From contig JAEVLN010000001.1 of the NCBI GenBank assembly GCA_018350325.1, positions 3,625,254 through 3,689,253 of the forward strand: a stretch of DNA of 64,000 bases, in the 5' to 3' direction. Positions 15,201-25,128 of this stretch are shown one piece after another. The notes below the pieces were generated by a model. That model ran no database searches, was not told where the DNA came from, and was given only the letters and a program-made list of their open reading frames with translations. A program made the translations under genes and the position numbers. The stretch comes from Globodera rostochiensis (taxonomy: Eukaryota; Nematoda; Chromadorea; Rhabditida; Heteroderidae). How positions within the stretch are numbered: position 1 is the stretch's first letter; the number at the start of each line of letters is the position of its first letter.

Positions 15201-15204
15201 CCAT
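209..15204 (-). CDS. itr-1: Inositol 1,4,5-trisphosphate receptor
   Basis: This is the IP3-gated calcium channel of the endoplasmic reticulum, spread over many short exons. The N-terminal start (ATG at 15204) leads to the conserved IGDVISLYA (15.1 kb). MIR and IP3-binding-core blocks follow: [38 protein letters not shown] and [11 protein letters not shown]. The basic ligand residues RDRQKLLRE (12.25 kb) and GYRKNQ (11.75 kb) are present. RIH-type blocks run from 12 to 3 kb, for example [15 protein letters not shown] (8.35 kb). Six-TM channel exons lie at 2.65-1.0 kb, with the last TMs at 1.58-1.46 kb ([12 protein letters not shown]). The selectivity filter NGGGIGDVL is at 1.04-1.07 kb, followed by [16 protein letters not shown] and the zinc-finger motif [14 protein letters not shown] (0.75 kb). 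The C-terminal coiled coil ends at a stop just after a poly-G run (209-240). That run could hide a sequencing frameshift, so the extreme C-terminus is uncertain. The family identity is very secure; individual exon edges are approximate. Confidence 0.95.
5641..5777. repeat. C/G palindromic simple repeat in an itr-1 intron
   Basis: Runs of C and G alternate with TATAACAACCCCCGGGGGGATGG-like units (about three copies). Each unit has a CCCCCGGGGG self-complementary core. The array lies between two itr-1 exons and probably belongs to an intron. No coding match was seen in it. Confidence 0.7.
11398..11487. repeat. Duplicated intron 3' segment in itr-1
   Basis: The segment TTGTAGTTCAAGACGTACTT with its flank occurs twice, each copy beside a poly-C run. 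On the coding strand this is the last part of an intron. The copy nearest the downstream exon carries the acceptor used before the exon beginning with [15 protein letters not shown]. Confidence 0.65.
13803..14028. repeat. About 30-bp tandem repeat with palindromic core in an itr-1 intron
   Basis: About eight copies of a unit of roughly 30 bp are arrayed in an intron in the MIR-domain part of itr-1. Each contains CCCCCTGAGGGG or CCCCTTGAGGGG, which can fold on itself, joined by ATATTTTCATT and CTACATG spacers. Copies at the two ends differ (CTCCAACCCC instead of CTACATGCCCC). Confidence 0.8.
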
Positions 15205-16234
15205 TGGCCAAGTTCCGGAGAGAAATTGTTTGGGGTTAATGAAGTTGTCAGGGATTCCACACGAAAATTCTCAAACCCAAAAAGAATTTTAGCATTTTTT
15301 AGATATTTCTTAAAAAATAAATTACAAATCCTGAAACGTCTGGTATTGTTTAATTGAAAAAAGTGAGTGAGTGATAAACGACCAAATAATTGCGTTGTTC
15401 AATCAATCTTGCGTTTCCATCTTTGCAAAAGTTAAAGTGAGCTAATTAAATATTTGAAAGCAATTAAATTGGGACGGAGTAAATATAAAATTCAATTCAT
15501 TTTTTGAGTAATCTTTTTTTTTGGGGGGGGGGCTTCAACTTTATTAAACGACTCTGGGGGGTGCACGACAGCTGTGATGACGTGCAAAAACTGCAAGTCT
15601 TATGCAACTTCGCAGCATAACCATTTTGATGGGGTGATTTTGAAAGGGCACTGATCGGATGGATTGGTCTTCGCATCTGATCGGACGGGGAGGAGTTGAT
15701 CGCCCCGAGCAAGGTCTCTGCGGCCCCCCCCCCGGGCTGTGAATGTTTTACGCCTCCCCCATTCAACGACGGGCCCCTCACCGCCCATCCCGTCCTATCG
15801 CTGTCCTCATCTCTCGACACATCTTCCCCCCCCCCCGACCCTCCCGTTCATCGACGATCCGACGCCCCCCCCCCTCCCCCCCCCCTCCCGCCATTTCAAC
15901 AGATCGATTCATTTCCCCCCCCCCCCAATAATATTCCCCCCCCCCCCCTCAAATAATGACAGTCCCATCCCATCAATTCCTTTCCCAACATTCCCTTTCA
16001 CCGCCAGCACATAAATATCATTCCGACAATCTCCGCGACTCACCGCTCCCTCCGTTGGTATTTATTTGCGTTTGTTGATGTTTTTTTATTGAAGACGCAT
16101 TTATTTTATGTTTATGGAAATAAAATTCATAAAATAAAAAATGGACAAAACATTTGTCAAAGTTTCCGAGGGGCGACAGCAACCAAAAAGAAAACAAATA
16201 ATAATATTTAAAATGGCTAACTGATCATTCCAAA
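15205..16234. other. Intergenic, C-rich; no supported gene
   Basis: This stretch lies between the itr-1 start and the end of the duplicated segment. It includes AT-rich DNA (15.28-15.5 kb), which is a plausible itr-1 upstream region. A C-rich section follows (15.72-15.95 kb) with several runs of 9-11 C. The open frames there are proline-rich on both strands and look like composition effects. Confidence 0.5.
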
Positions 16235-18035
16235 ATCGGACCGAATCGATCAGAAGCCCATCCGGCCCTTTCCGCTTAGTAACTGCTGCTAATGAAACAG
16301 TACCAAACGGCGTGTAAAATGCCAGGAATCCAACCTAATTTAGAAATAATGGGATTTTATTTATTCTAAACAAAGATTCTAACCGAGAATACACAGCACA
16401 ACGTTCAGCAAAATGTGCAATTTGAAGCTGGGCCCGCCGTGGAGGGCAACCGCCGCAGGCTAAAAAACATTTGTTGGAGGAAATGGAAATTGCCATAAGG
16501 GACATTCGGACAATTGCGGGACGAATTCAATGGATCAATTAATCTTTGTTAATGACAATTAATTAACATAACAAAACACCCACGGGGAGAAAGAAGCAAA
16601 GCAGCAGTTCAGCCAACGCCTGGATGCTGAAACCGTTCTGCTCGTGAATGTTCGCTCGTTTTGCCCGAATTTGTGGCGGTTGGTGTTGGCTGATGGACAT
16701 GTCCACGGAGAATGGCTAAGCAAAAAGAATTTTGAGAAATAAATTAAATAAATAAATCTCCGGGGAGGAATCGTTTATTGGCAAAACGGACGGATTGGAC
16801 TGATAGCAAGCAGAGAGAATAATGAATGGTTTGATGAATTTAATTTTAAGATAAGGACTCCGAGCAGTATCAGAATGGTCAGTTTTGTTGCGTTGTTGTC
16901 CGTTTACGGGTGGATTTGGTCCATTAAATCGATGTGATGGTTTTTTTGTCGTTCACTCACTTCGTTTTGCTTTTGAGCGATGCTGGCGAAGTTCGGAGCA
17001 ATGAAAAGTGAAAGGACTGAAAAAGTCAGCAGAAGACATCCGCCCGCGGGGAGGGGGAAGAAGCACGTCGATGAGTCACGCCGGCGGGGAAGAACGGCCA
17101 TTGACAGCAAATAGAAACTGAACGAATTGGAAGGGACGAATTGGGACGATTTGGATGGATTAAATGGAATTGTTGCGAATAGAAAAAAGGGAATGAATGG
17201 AAGTGGAAATGGACTGAATTGGGGGGAATTGGGGGGGGGGGGTATTTGGCGGCGATAGGAAAACAAAAACAAACTCGCCGCCCATCGACGCCACAACAAA
17301 AACGACGATAAGGGGCCAATCTTTGAACCCTTAGCGAGGACTTTTCATTTTGACAAAGAAACAATCGAAGAAAATAGTAAATGATGGAAGTAAAGTGAAT
17401 TGAATGGTTTAAAACAATTACACAAATTTGTTTGAATAATTTTGGAATTTTGGTAAGACCGCTAACCGCCGGCTGGCTAATCGGTCGAAATCAAAGGGCA
17501 CGGGAATCGTTAGAACACTTAACGGGTGTCGAGAAACGGGCAAAAAACGTTATCCGGGAGGCGGAGCCGGGTTTTTAGTTTATTGTTTTTATTAATATTT
17601 ATGTTTTCATATTATTAAACATTTGTTTCCATTCACTCCATCCCCCCCCCCTCCCCCCGGCGCCGTCTCCCTGACGACAGTTGGCCAAGAAGAGAATATG
17701 CAAAACGAAGAGCTTTGGCATTTGAACAAAATGCAGTAAATATTTTTGATTCAGCAAACGAATTAAAAGAATAAATGGGCCAGACGGAAAGAAACTTGGC
17801 CCCCAATGTTGCAAATGGCCTGAAGTTTTCGATTGTTTTTGTTTTTTGCGCGGATGCTTTCCAGGAGAAGTGCCCATCTCAGCCAAATTGCGCACAATTC
17901 CCCCCGCCTCTCCCTTTTATCCCCCCCCCCACCTCAATGCCACCCCTCCAGAATCCCTCCCATCCCATCCCATTATCCATTATTATCCCATTCATCCATC
18001 GGTCATCACGGCCCGTCCGTCCGTCCTTCATTCAC
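16235..18035. repeat. Segmental duplication, copy A
   Basis: This 1.8-kb segment recurs in direct orientation at 22255-24067. The two copies match almost base for base. Most differences are lengths of C/G runs, plus a few substitutions (for example near 16943 and 17500). It contains a complete PMP3/UPF0057-like gene and its upstream region, so gene and promoter were duplicated together. The matches stop abruptly at both ends and no transposon-like termini are visible. Confidence 0.95.
16276..17101 (-). CDS. PMP3/UPF0057-family small membrane protein, copy A
   Basis: Splicing four exons by eye gives a small protein ending in the UPF0057 (Pmp3/Rci2-like) signature: LLCFFLPVG, PSFKLHILLNVVLCILG, then WIPGILHAVWYCF and a stop at 16276. 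The family are hydrophobic proteolipids of the plasma membrane linked to ion homeostasis and stress in yeast and plants. Here the core is preceded by an extra N-terminal part starting MAVLPRRRD at 17101, with a hydrophobic stretch (GGCLLLTFSVLSLFIA) that could act as a signal anchor. Introns are GT-AG and the phases agree. An upstream in-frame ATG at 17299 would add a proline-rich leader, but the shorter start is favoured. The extended N-terminus is unusual for a family usually of 50-90 residues. Confidence 0.8.
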
Positions 18036-18310
18036 AATGCGGGGTTAACAATTCAGGCATGCACACATGAAAGCTTTTCTGAAATAATACAGAGAATTAA
18101 ATTTTAAATTTTATTTTCTATAAATCCTTGTCAAGTTTGACCGCCCATACTTCCTTCATAGTTGCAGCAGAAATGTTACATTTTGCAACTCATCAAAAAC
18201 TTAAATTTCGGTCAATTTCGAACCTCTGACACAAATTCGAAGGTTTTTCGATTTCAAAATTTTTTCGGCATTTTTTGGCCTCAAAAACATTCAAGCATAT
18301 GCTCAAAATC

Positions 18311-18470
18311 ATTCAAGAAACGTAACACTGCCAAAACGTACAGGAGGCAAAACGATCGGAGGCAAAACGTACCATTTTTGCTGGGGAGGCAAAACGTAGT
18401 GTAACCATTGCAAGCTTTCGAATGATTGTTTGATTTGGTTGGCTTTGAAGGAAGTTAACAAAAAAAACTC
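18311..18470. mobile_element. Element remnant with iterated GGAGGCAAAACGTA units
   Basis: Four to five copies of (GG)AGGCAAAACGTA/CGATC-type units lie at 18330-18395. They are followed at once by AAGCTTTCGAATGATTG and TTTGGTTGGCTTTGAAG. That second block matches the inner arm of the fold-back element at 21796-22220, which has quite different iterated tips. No protein is encoded. Confidence 0.55.
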
Positions 18471-19519
18471 GAATCGTCCTTCGTCCCTTCTATCGAGAGC
18501 TTTCATTTGTATAATGTTCCAGCAAGTTAGGACAAGCTACAGAAAGTTATAAAGCATTCGACCTTCGGGGACAATTTGACCTTCGGCGGACCTGAAGCCC
18601 GTGTTCCGACAAAATTATACTTTTATGGGAAACTTTTGTTAATGTTGATTTGGCGAATTTCTTAAAAATTCAAATTCTCCCGGCGGGAGTCGGTACAAAT
18701 ATTATGCTTTGGAATTTAACTAATTTAAAGATCCTCAAACTTGTTAAATTAAGCTTGGTATCTTATCTGTAAACAAAATGAGTACTAAATTTTCTGCCTA
18801 TCGGTTTCACCAACCCACCCCTTCACCCAACAGAAGTGAAGCAGAATCCTCAAAAAAACTTTGTTAAAATCTTCATTCCGACGCAAAATATAAAATAAAC
18901 GTCGCGAAAAACAATTGATTTTTTTAGATCATGTTTGGAAGCGTTTTTAATGTTTCGTCGCCTCCGGTGATTCCCATTCCTCTTGACAAATGTCACAATT
19001 TTCAAAGGATCGTTCCAAAATCCAAAAACGGCCAAATGCGCCTATGTCTTGCGTGTTCAACCACAACTCAGCCCATGGCCAATCACGTGTCGTCGTGTCA
19101 TTAGCAGCGTAGAAATTGTTCTTAAAATGGAAGTTGGCATGAAAATCGGAGACTGCAAAAATTGCAAACCCTTTTGTTGAACTTGCGTTCGACGAGCAAA
19201 GTGAAAAACAAAAAGTCGACAAGTTCAAGGCGGTTCCCGTTCAACAAATTGGTGTACTGCTCGAGATCTTTATCTGGCAAGCCAAAAACCCAATTTTGGA
19301 AGAGTATTTTGTTTTTCCAGCAGAAAATTTTTTCTCCAAGATCTTTTAAAGGTCAATTTTTTGCGTTCTGCCCAAGACACAACAAAGTCAGGTCCAATAA
19401 TTTATTGGGCTCTCCAATTTTTTATTTTATTTGGGGGTATGCCAAAGGTGTGAGCTAAAAAATCAGACGATATAATCTCAGCAAACGCAAGCAACAAATC
19501 TAGAGAGTTAAGTCCAAAC
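18471..19519. other. Degenerate region; unassigned minus-strand open frames
   Basis: Minus-strand frames at 18947-19228 (LNTQDIGAFGRFWILE, then CDICQEEW) and just upstream at 19.2-19.3 kb (LPDKDLEQYTNLLNGNRLE) read like real protein pieces, but I do not recognise the family. They share a strand with the PCNA fragment and lie downstream of it, so they could be another broken gene. No full gene can be assembled. Confidence 0.3.
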
Positions 19520-19861
19520 CTTGCTGAGCTCGCCAAGACTTAAACCAAGCGCAATGGTGCGATCGCATCGGTACACTTCGAAAATGCCAATGTCCACCCC
19601 CCCCCCTCTTTAAATTCTTTGTTCGACAAATTTCTTTCTTTCACTTCAACTCTTATGCCGACATATTTCTAACAGTGCCGACTAACAAAGAAGTGCCAAG
19701 AGAAAAGTCATGTTTTTTTGCTACATCACAAAAAGCCCCGCAGAAACCTGTAAACACATTGAATTTTCAGTGCAGCCAAACGGCGCCTCTCTGACCAATT
19801 CTTTGATTGCCTCTACAATTTTCTTCAAGAGGGCTGCATTGGTGAATTTTGCTTCAAACAT
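19520..19861 (-). pseudogene. PCNA N-terminal fragment
   Basis: The start MFEAKFTNAALLKKIVEAIK followed by ELVREAPFGCTE is the N-terminus of proliferating cell nuclear antigen, the DNA-polymerase sliding clamp. A second block, GIFEVYRCDRTIALGLSLGE then LSK, is the next conserved PCNA segment. Each block ends at a plausible GT donor. The residues normally between them (the MDSSHV region) are absent, replaced by non-matching DNA with a poly-C run. None of the remaining three quarters of PCNA follows. I read it as a truncated, decayed copy; the functional gene should be elsewhere. Confidence 0.75.
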
Positions 19862-19944
19862 TATTTTCCCGGATTTCTAAATCGGGAGGTTACCAAAGAA
19901 GGAAAATTGCGAATTCAAGGTCAGGGTTCCAAATTTGTCGGAAT

Positions 19945-20065
19945 AGATATCAACAAGCAAAAGCTAATGAAGAAAGTTACGGCCAGTAAAGCTAGCTAAA
20001 TCTTCTATTAATTGTAAGCTTTTGAATGATATCAAAAATCTTTGATTTAGACTTTAAAAAAGTTA
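19945..20065. repeat. Diverged copy of a fold-back element core
   Basis: GTAAGCTTTTGAATGATATC followed by AAAAATCTTTGATTTAGACTT aligns with the inner arms of the element at 21796-22220 and with 18407-18455. No terminal iterated units are visible here. Confidence 0.4.
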
Positions 20066-20375
20066 AGGAAAAAAGTAACAACTTGAGAGGTAGCGAATTG
20101 GGTCACAATTCCAAATGGACGAGAATGACTCAAAATATCGATTTCTGCTGACCAAACAAAATAAAATTAATACCTTCCGTAACTTTATTTGTTTAGGAGG
20201 GTTCGAGTGCATATTACCATTCAAATTCCAGTGGAGGGGGTTTGATCAAGCCGGACCGAAATCGTCCTTAATTAAACAGTATCTAATCTAGAACCTAATT
20301 TTCATTCTCTTCTGAATAATATTCTTGAACATTAACAATCGAATATATATATCTATCTTCCTCAACGTCTAATTT

Positions 20376-20856
<481 letters not shown>

Positions 20857-21795
20857 TTTCGGACATTGTTGAAAAGGAGAAGTTTATCTAAATCAGTTTA
20901 ATGATATTTAAAACAATTTAAAACAGGGTTGTCCGGTCCTCGGCTTTGAAATTTTGCCGATTTTCGCCCGATTTCGAACCTCGGACCCAAATTCGAGTTT
21001 TTCAAAAAATCGATTTTCTAAATTTTACAATAAATGAAAGAGGTCGTTTCCGGGGTTTTCTGGTGCGTAGAATTCGAATCTCATATCTAAAAAGCCAAAT
21101 TAATTCGTTAGATTGTATGTTTTTGCAAAAAAAAAAAAGACCAAAATCAAGTACTTGATGAATAACTTAGACAAAATCAATGATTTGACAAAATCTAAAG
21201 TCAGAAGACAAAATCAATGATTTGACAAAATCTAAAGTCAGATTCGTGATCAGCACCCCCGAAACCTCCCAGAAATACAAAGTATGAATTAGGGAGCCCA
21301 TTCTTTAGGATTGCCGAGGACCGTAATTGTTGGTATCGAGAAATATGTGTACTGCATTTTTGAACATTTTAAGCATTTCCTATCCTTTTATACTCATGCA
21401 AATGGTCTTATCTTTGTTTTTATAATCTTATTTTTTCCGGAACGATTGCATTTAATTTTAAAAGTACTTTTAAAAGTATTTTCAAACTTAGCTAATTTGT
21501 ACATTAAATTAAACAAAAAAATTTGGTTCCAGTTTACGCGGTGGTTCGAAATTGTCTCAGATTCGGAGTCTACGCCCCCGAAAAAACGGTGGCACAGTTT
21601 TTGAATGTGCTGACACTGTCGAAAATGCCCTGCGTGTCCATGAGAAAAACAGCAACCTGAAAACCCAAGCCAGCAATTGTTTGAATCTTTTGTTCTTAAA
21701 GATCGGAAAGAAAGTCAACCAAAACTCCAATTTAATAGAAACCATTTTCAAATAATTTTTGACTGAATTTGGAAAGAAAATTGGCCCAGACAAAA
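20857..21795. other. Intergenic; dispersed repeats only
   Basis: A stretch near 20945-21010 (GATTTCGAACCTCGGACC, then CAAATTCGA) resembles 18195-18240. A short segment, ATCAATGATTTGACAAAATC then TAAAGTCAGA, is repeated twice at 21175-21245. No gene was recognised. Confidence 0.5.
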
Positions 21796-22220
21796 CGGTA
21801 CCCCGCAATTGGGCGCGCACGATTGGGCGCGGCACGATTGGGCGCCGACAAGTTTTTGGTTAAAACTTTGTTCAAAGTCAACCAAACCAAACATGCTTAG
21901 TATCATTCGAAAGCATGTAATAAGTAGAAGCTTACAAAGGCAAAAGCTAAGCAATTCGGCTTAAACAAAGAAAGTTATGACGTCACCACGACAAAAATGG
22001 CAATTTTCACAGGTTTTAAACCTATAACTTTTTTTTGAAAGACGAATCGGTTAGCTTAAGCTTGATCAATGGTTCAGCATACTGAGAGCTTTTGTATGAT
22101 ACCAATTTTGTTTGGTTTGCATCGGGCGCCGAATCGTGCCGGCACCGAACGTGCCGGCGCCCAATCATGCCGCGCCCAGTCGTGCGCGCCCAATCGTGCG
22201 CACCCAATCGTGGTGATCCG
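21796..22220. mobile_element. Fold-back/MITE-like element with iterated terminal units
   Basis: Outer arms are built of repeated units: GCACGATTGGGCGC types at 21805-21847, and their inverse (GCGCCCAATCGTGC types) at 22123-22212. Inner arms are also imperfectly inverted: AACCAAACNNNNNNNGTATCAT, then AAAGC, read inward from both sides. CAGACAAAA occurs at 21787-21795 and again at 22221-22229, a candidate 9-bp target-site duplication. There is no coding capacity. Long inverted ends with a 9-bp duplication suggest a non-autonomous Mutator-like element, but that class assignment is inference. Confidence 0.65.
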
Positions 22221-22254
22221 CAGACAAAAATAAACAATGCGGCAAAAATTACAC

Positions 22255-24067
22255 ATCGGACCGAATCGATCAGAAGCCCATCCGGCCCTTTCCGCTTAGT
22301 AACTGCTGCTAATGAAACAGTACCAAACGGCGTGTAAAATGCCAGGAATCCAACCTAATTTAGAAATAATGGGATTTTATTTATTCTAAACAAAGATTCT
22401 AACCGAGAATACACAGCACAACGTTCAGCAAAATGTGCAATTTGAAGCTGGGCCCGCCGTGGAGGGCAACCGCCGCAGGCTAAAAAACATTTGTTGGAGG
22501 AAATGGAAATTGCCATAAGGGACATTCGGACAATTGCGGGACGAATTCAATGGATCAATTAATCTTTGTTAATGACAATTAATTAACATAACAAAACACC
22601 CACGGGGAGAAAGAAGCAAAGCAGCAGTTCAGCCAACGCCTGGATGCTGAAACCGTTCTGCTCGTGAATGTTCGCTCGTTTTGCCCGAATTTGTGGCGGT
22701 TGGTGTTGGCTGATGGACATGTCCACGGAGAATGGCTAAGCAAAAAGAATTTTGAGAAATAAATTAAATAAATAAATCTCCGGGGAGGAATCGTTTATTG
22801 GCAAAACGGACGGATTGGACTGATAGCAAGCAGAGAGAATAATGAATGGTTTGATGAATTTAATTTTAAGATAAGGACTCCGAGCAGTATCAGAATGGTC
22901 AGTTTTGTTGCGTTGTTGTCCGTTTACGGGTGGATTTGGTCCATTAAATCGATGTGATGGTTTTCTTGTCGTTCACTCACTTCGTTTTGCTTTTGAGCGA
23001 TGCTGGCGAAGTTCGGAGCAATGAAAAGTGAAAGGACTGAAAAAGTCAGCAGAAGACATCCGCCCGCGGGGAGGGGGAAGAAGCACGTCGATGAGTCACG
23101 CCGGCGGGGAAGAACGGCCATTGACAGCAAATAGAAACTGAACGAATTGGAAGGGACGAATTGGGACGATTTGGATGGATTAAATGGAATTGTTGCGAAT
23201 AGAAAAAAGGGAATGAATGGAAGTGGAAATGGACTGAATTGGGGGGAATTTGGGGGGGGGGGGGGTATTTGGCGGCGATAGGAAAACAAAAACAAACTCG
23301 CCGCCCATCGACGCCACAACAAAAACGACGATAAGGGGCCAATCTTTGAACCCTTAGCGAGGACTTTTCATTTTGACAAAGAAACAATCGAAGAAAATAA
23401 TAAATGATGGAAGTAAAGTGAATTGAATGGTTTAAAACAATTACACAAATTTGTTTGAATAATTTTGGAATTTTGGTAAGACCGCTAACCGCCGGCTGGC
23501 TAATCGGTCGAAATCAAAGGGGACGGGAATCGTTAGAACACTTAACGGGTGTCGAGAAACGGGCAAAAAACGTTATCCGGGAGGCGGAGCCGGGTTTTTA
23601 GTTTATTGTTTTTATTAATATTTATGTTCATATTATTAAACATTTGTTTCCATTCACTCCATCCCCCCCCCCCCCTCCCCCCGGCGCCGTCTCCCTGACG
23701 ACAGTTGGCCAAGAAGAGAATATGCAAAACGAAGAGCTTTGGCATTTGAACAAAATGCAGTAAATATTTTTGATTCAGCAAACGAATTAAAAGAATAAAT
23801 GGGCCAGACGGAAAGAAACTTGGCCCCCAATGTTGCAAATGGCCTAAAGTTTTCGATTGTTTTTGTTTTTTGCGCGGATGCTTTCCAGGAGAAATGCCCA
23901 TCTCAGCCAAATTGCGCACAATTCCCCCCCCCCCCCGCCTCTCCCTTTTATCCCCCCCCCCCACCTCAATGCCACCCCTCCAGAATCCCTCCCATCCCAT
24001 CCCATTATCCATTATTATCCCATTCATCCATCGGTCATCACGGCCCGTCCGTCCGTCCTTCATTCAC
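22255..24067. repeat. Segmental duplication, copy B
   Basis: Direct copy of 16235-18035, offset by 6020 bp at the left end and 6032 bp at the right end. The 12-bp growth is mostly longer C and G runs. The near-identity implies a recent event, or gene conversion, or an assembly duplication. Confidence 0.95.
22296..23121 (-). CDS. PMP3/UPF0057-family small membrane protein, copy B
   Basis: Same exon structure and, in the exons checked, the same encoded protein as the copy at 16276-17101. It has the same MAVLPRRRD start, LLCFFLPVG, NVVLCILG and WIPGILHAVWY blocks, and splice sites. A single change (T to C) near 22963 lies in an intron. About 1.1 kb of sequence upstream of the start is also shared, so both copies could be transcribed alike. 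No disabling mutation was seen in either copy. Confidence 0.8.
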
Positions 24068-25128
24068 TGCACTAACTCCATTATTTACGAATCCCCCCCC
24101 CCCCCCAGCGGCAGAAAGCAGGGGGAGGAGGCCATTGGAAGAATGGGCGCTTTATTTTGAGATTAAAAATGCGCCCATTTCCAATTCCAAAATTGGCAGT
24201 AATTTGAATTGATGTCCGGCCGGCCGGCTTGCCTTGCCTTGGAGTATCAGCAAAAGTCCCCCCCCCCTCCCCATAGACTCGGACTTCGATTCGGGAGGCC
24301 ATCGCCTCAATTGTTGCTGTCATTGTTCAACAAATATATCGCCCGATTCGTTAATGAGCGGGGGGGGGGGGGGGATGCTTCTTTGGCGAGAAAAAGGAGC
24401 GGCCGATGACTCTTTTCGTGTTTAACTTTTGCTCCTCCTCCGGAACAATTTCGTTGTGTGAGTCCGTCAGCATTTTCTTCCATTTCCCCTTTCTTTCCTT
24501 CCTTCCTCCACTTTTAATTTCCACTTCCTTTTACGCCATTTCCCGTGGATTTATTACCCCTTTTCTTCCTCCTCTTCATCCTCCTCCTACTCCTCCTCTT
24601 CTTCCTCCTCCTCTTCCCTCTTCTTCTTCTTTCTCCCCTTTTCTTCTTATTCCTTCTTTTTCTTCTCTTCTTCTTTCTCTCCTTTTCTTCTTATTTGGCC
24701 CAATGCGTGTGCTCTTCCACTCCAATGAATTGGCTGTGAGAGAATGGAAATTGAGGCTGCAATGCCCCCCCCCCGAGGCTCATTCTGTCCCCTGGGCGTT
24801 AAAGTGTCTGTCCTCTGCTGAAACCCCCCCCCCCCCCTTTTTTCTTTGGGCCTTTCCAACGAAATTTCACTCGTCCGCACTTCCAAATCGAATAAGCCAA
24901 ACTTTCCAAAATATTTACGCCACGATTGGCATTTCTTTAAGCACACCAAAGCGGAGAATTGGCCCGTTTTTTGGTTGGTTTCCCCTGAGTAATTAATAAT
25001 ATTGTTGCTTCAGCCTCTAAAATTGATGCCATCACGGCTTACCCTCTGTCAGTGTCCCTCTCCTTCTTCCTCCCTTTCCCCTCCGGCGTTGCCCCCTTTT
25101 TCTGATCACTTCGTCTCATCCCGTCCCA
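24068..25128. other. Intergenic pyrimidine-rich DNA
   Basis: It contains runs of C (24092-24108, 24828-24837) and G (24360-24374), and a CTTCTTCC microsatellite at about 24480-24690. The plus-strand 196-codon frame here is Phe/Leu/Pro/Ser biased and follows the pyrimidine repeat, so I do not call it a gene. The last 150 bp is the likely upstream region of the BTB gene. Confidence 0.5.

Noticed and set aside
15497..15820. 107-codon minus-strand frame and overlapping plus frames
   Set aside because: Proline/serine-rich sequence from C-runs, open on both strands, without splice or homology support.
24406..24996. 196-codon plus-strand frame
   Set aside because: Composition follows a CTTCTTCC microsatellite and C runs; no recognisable domain.
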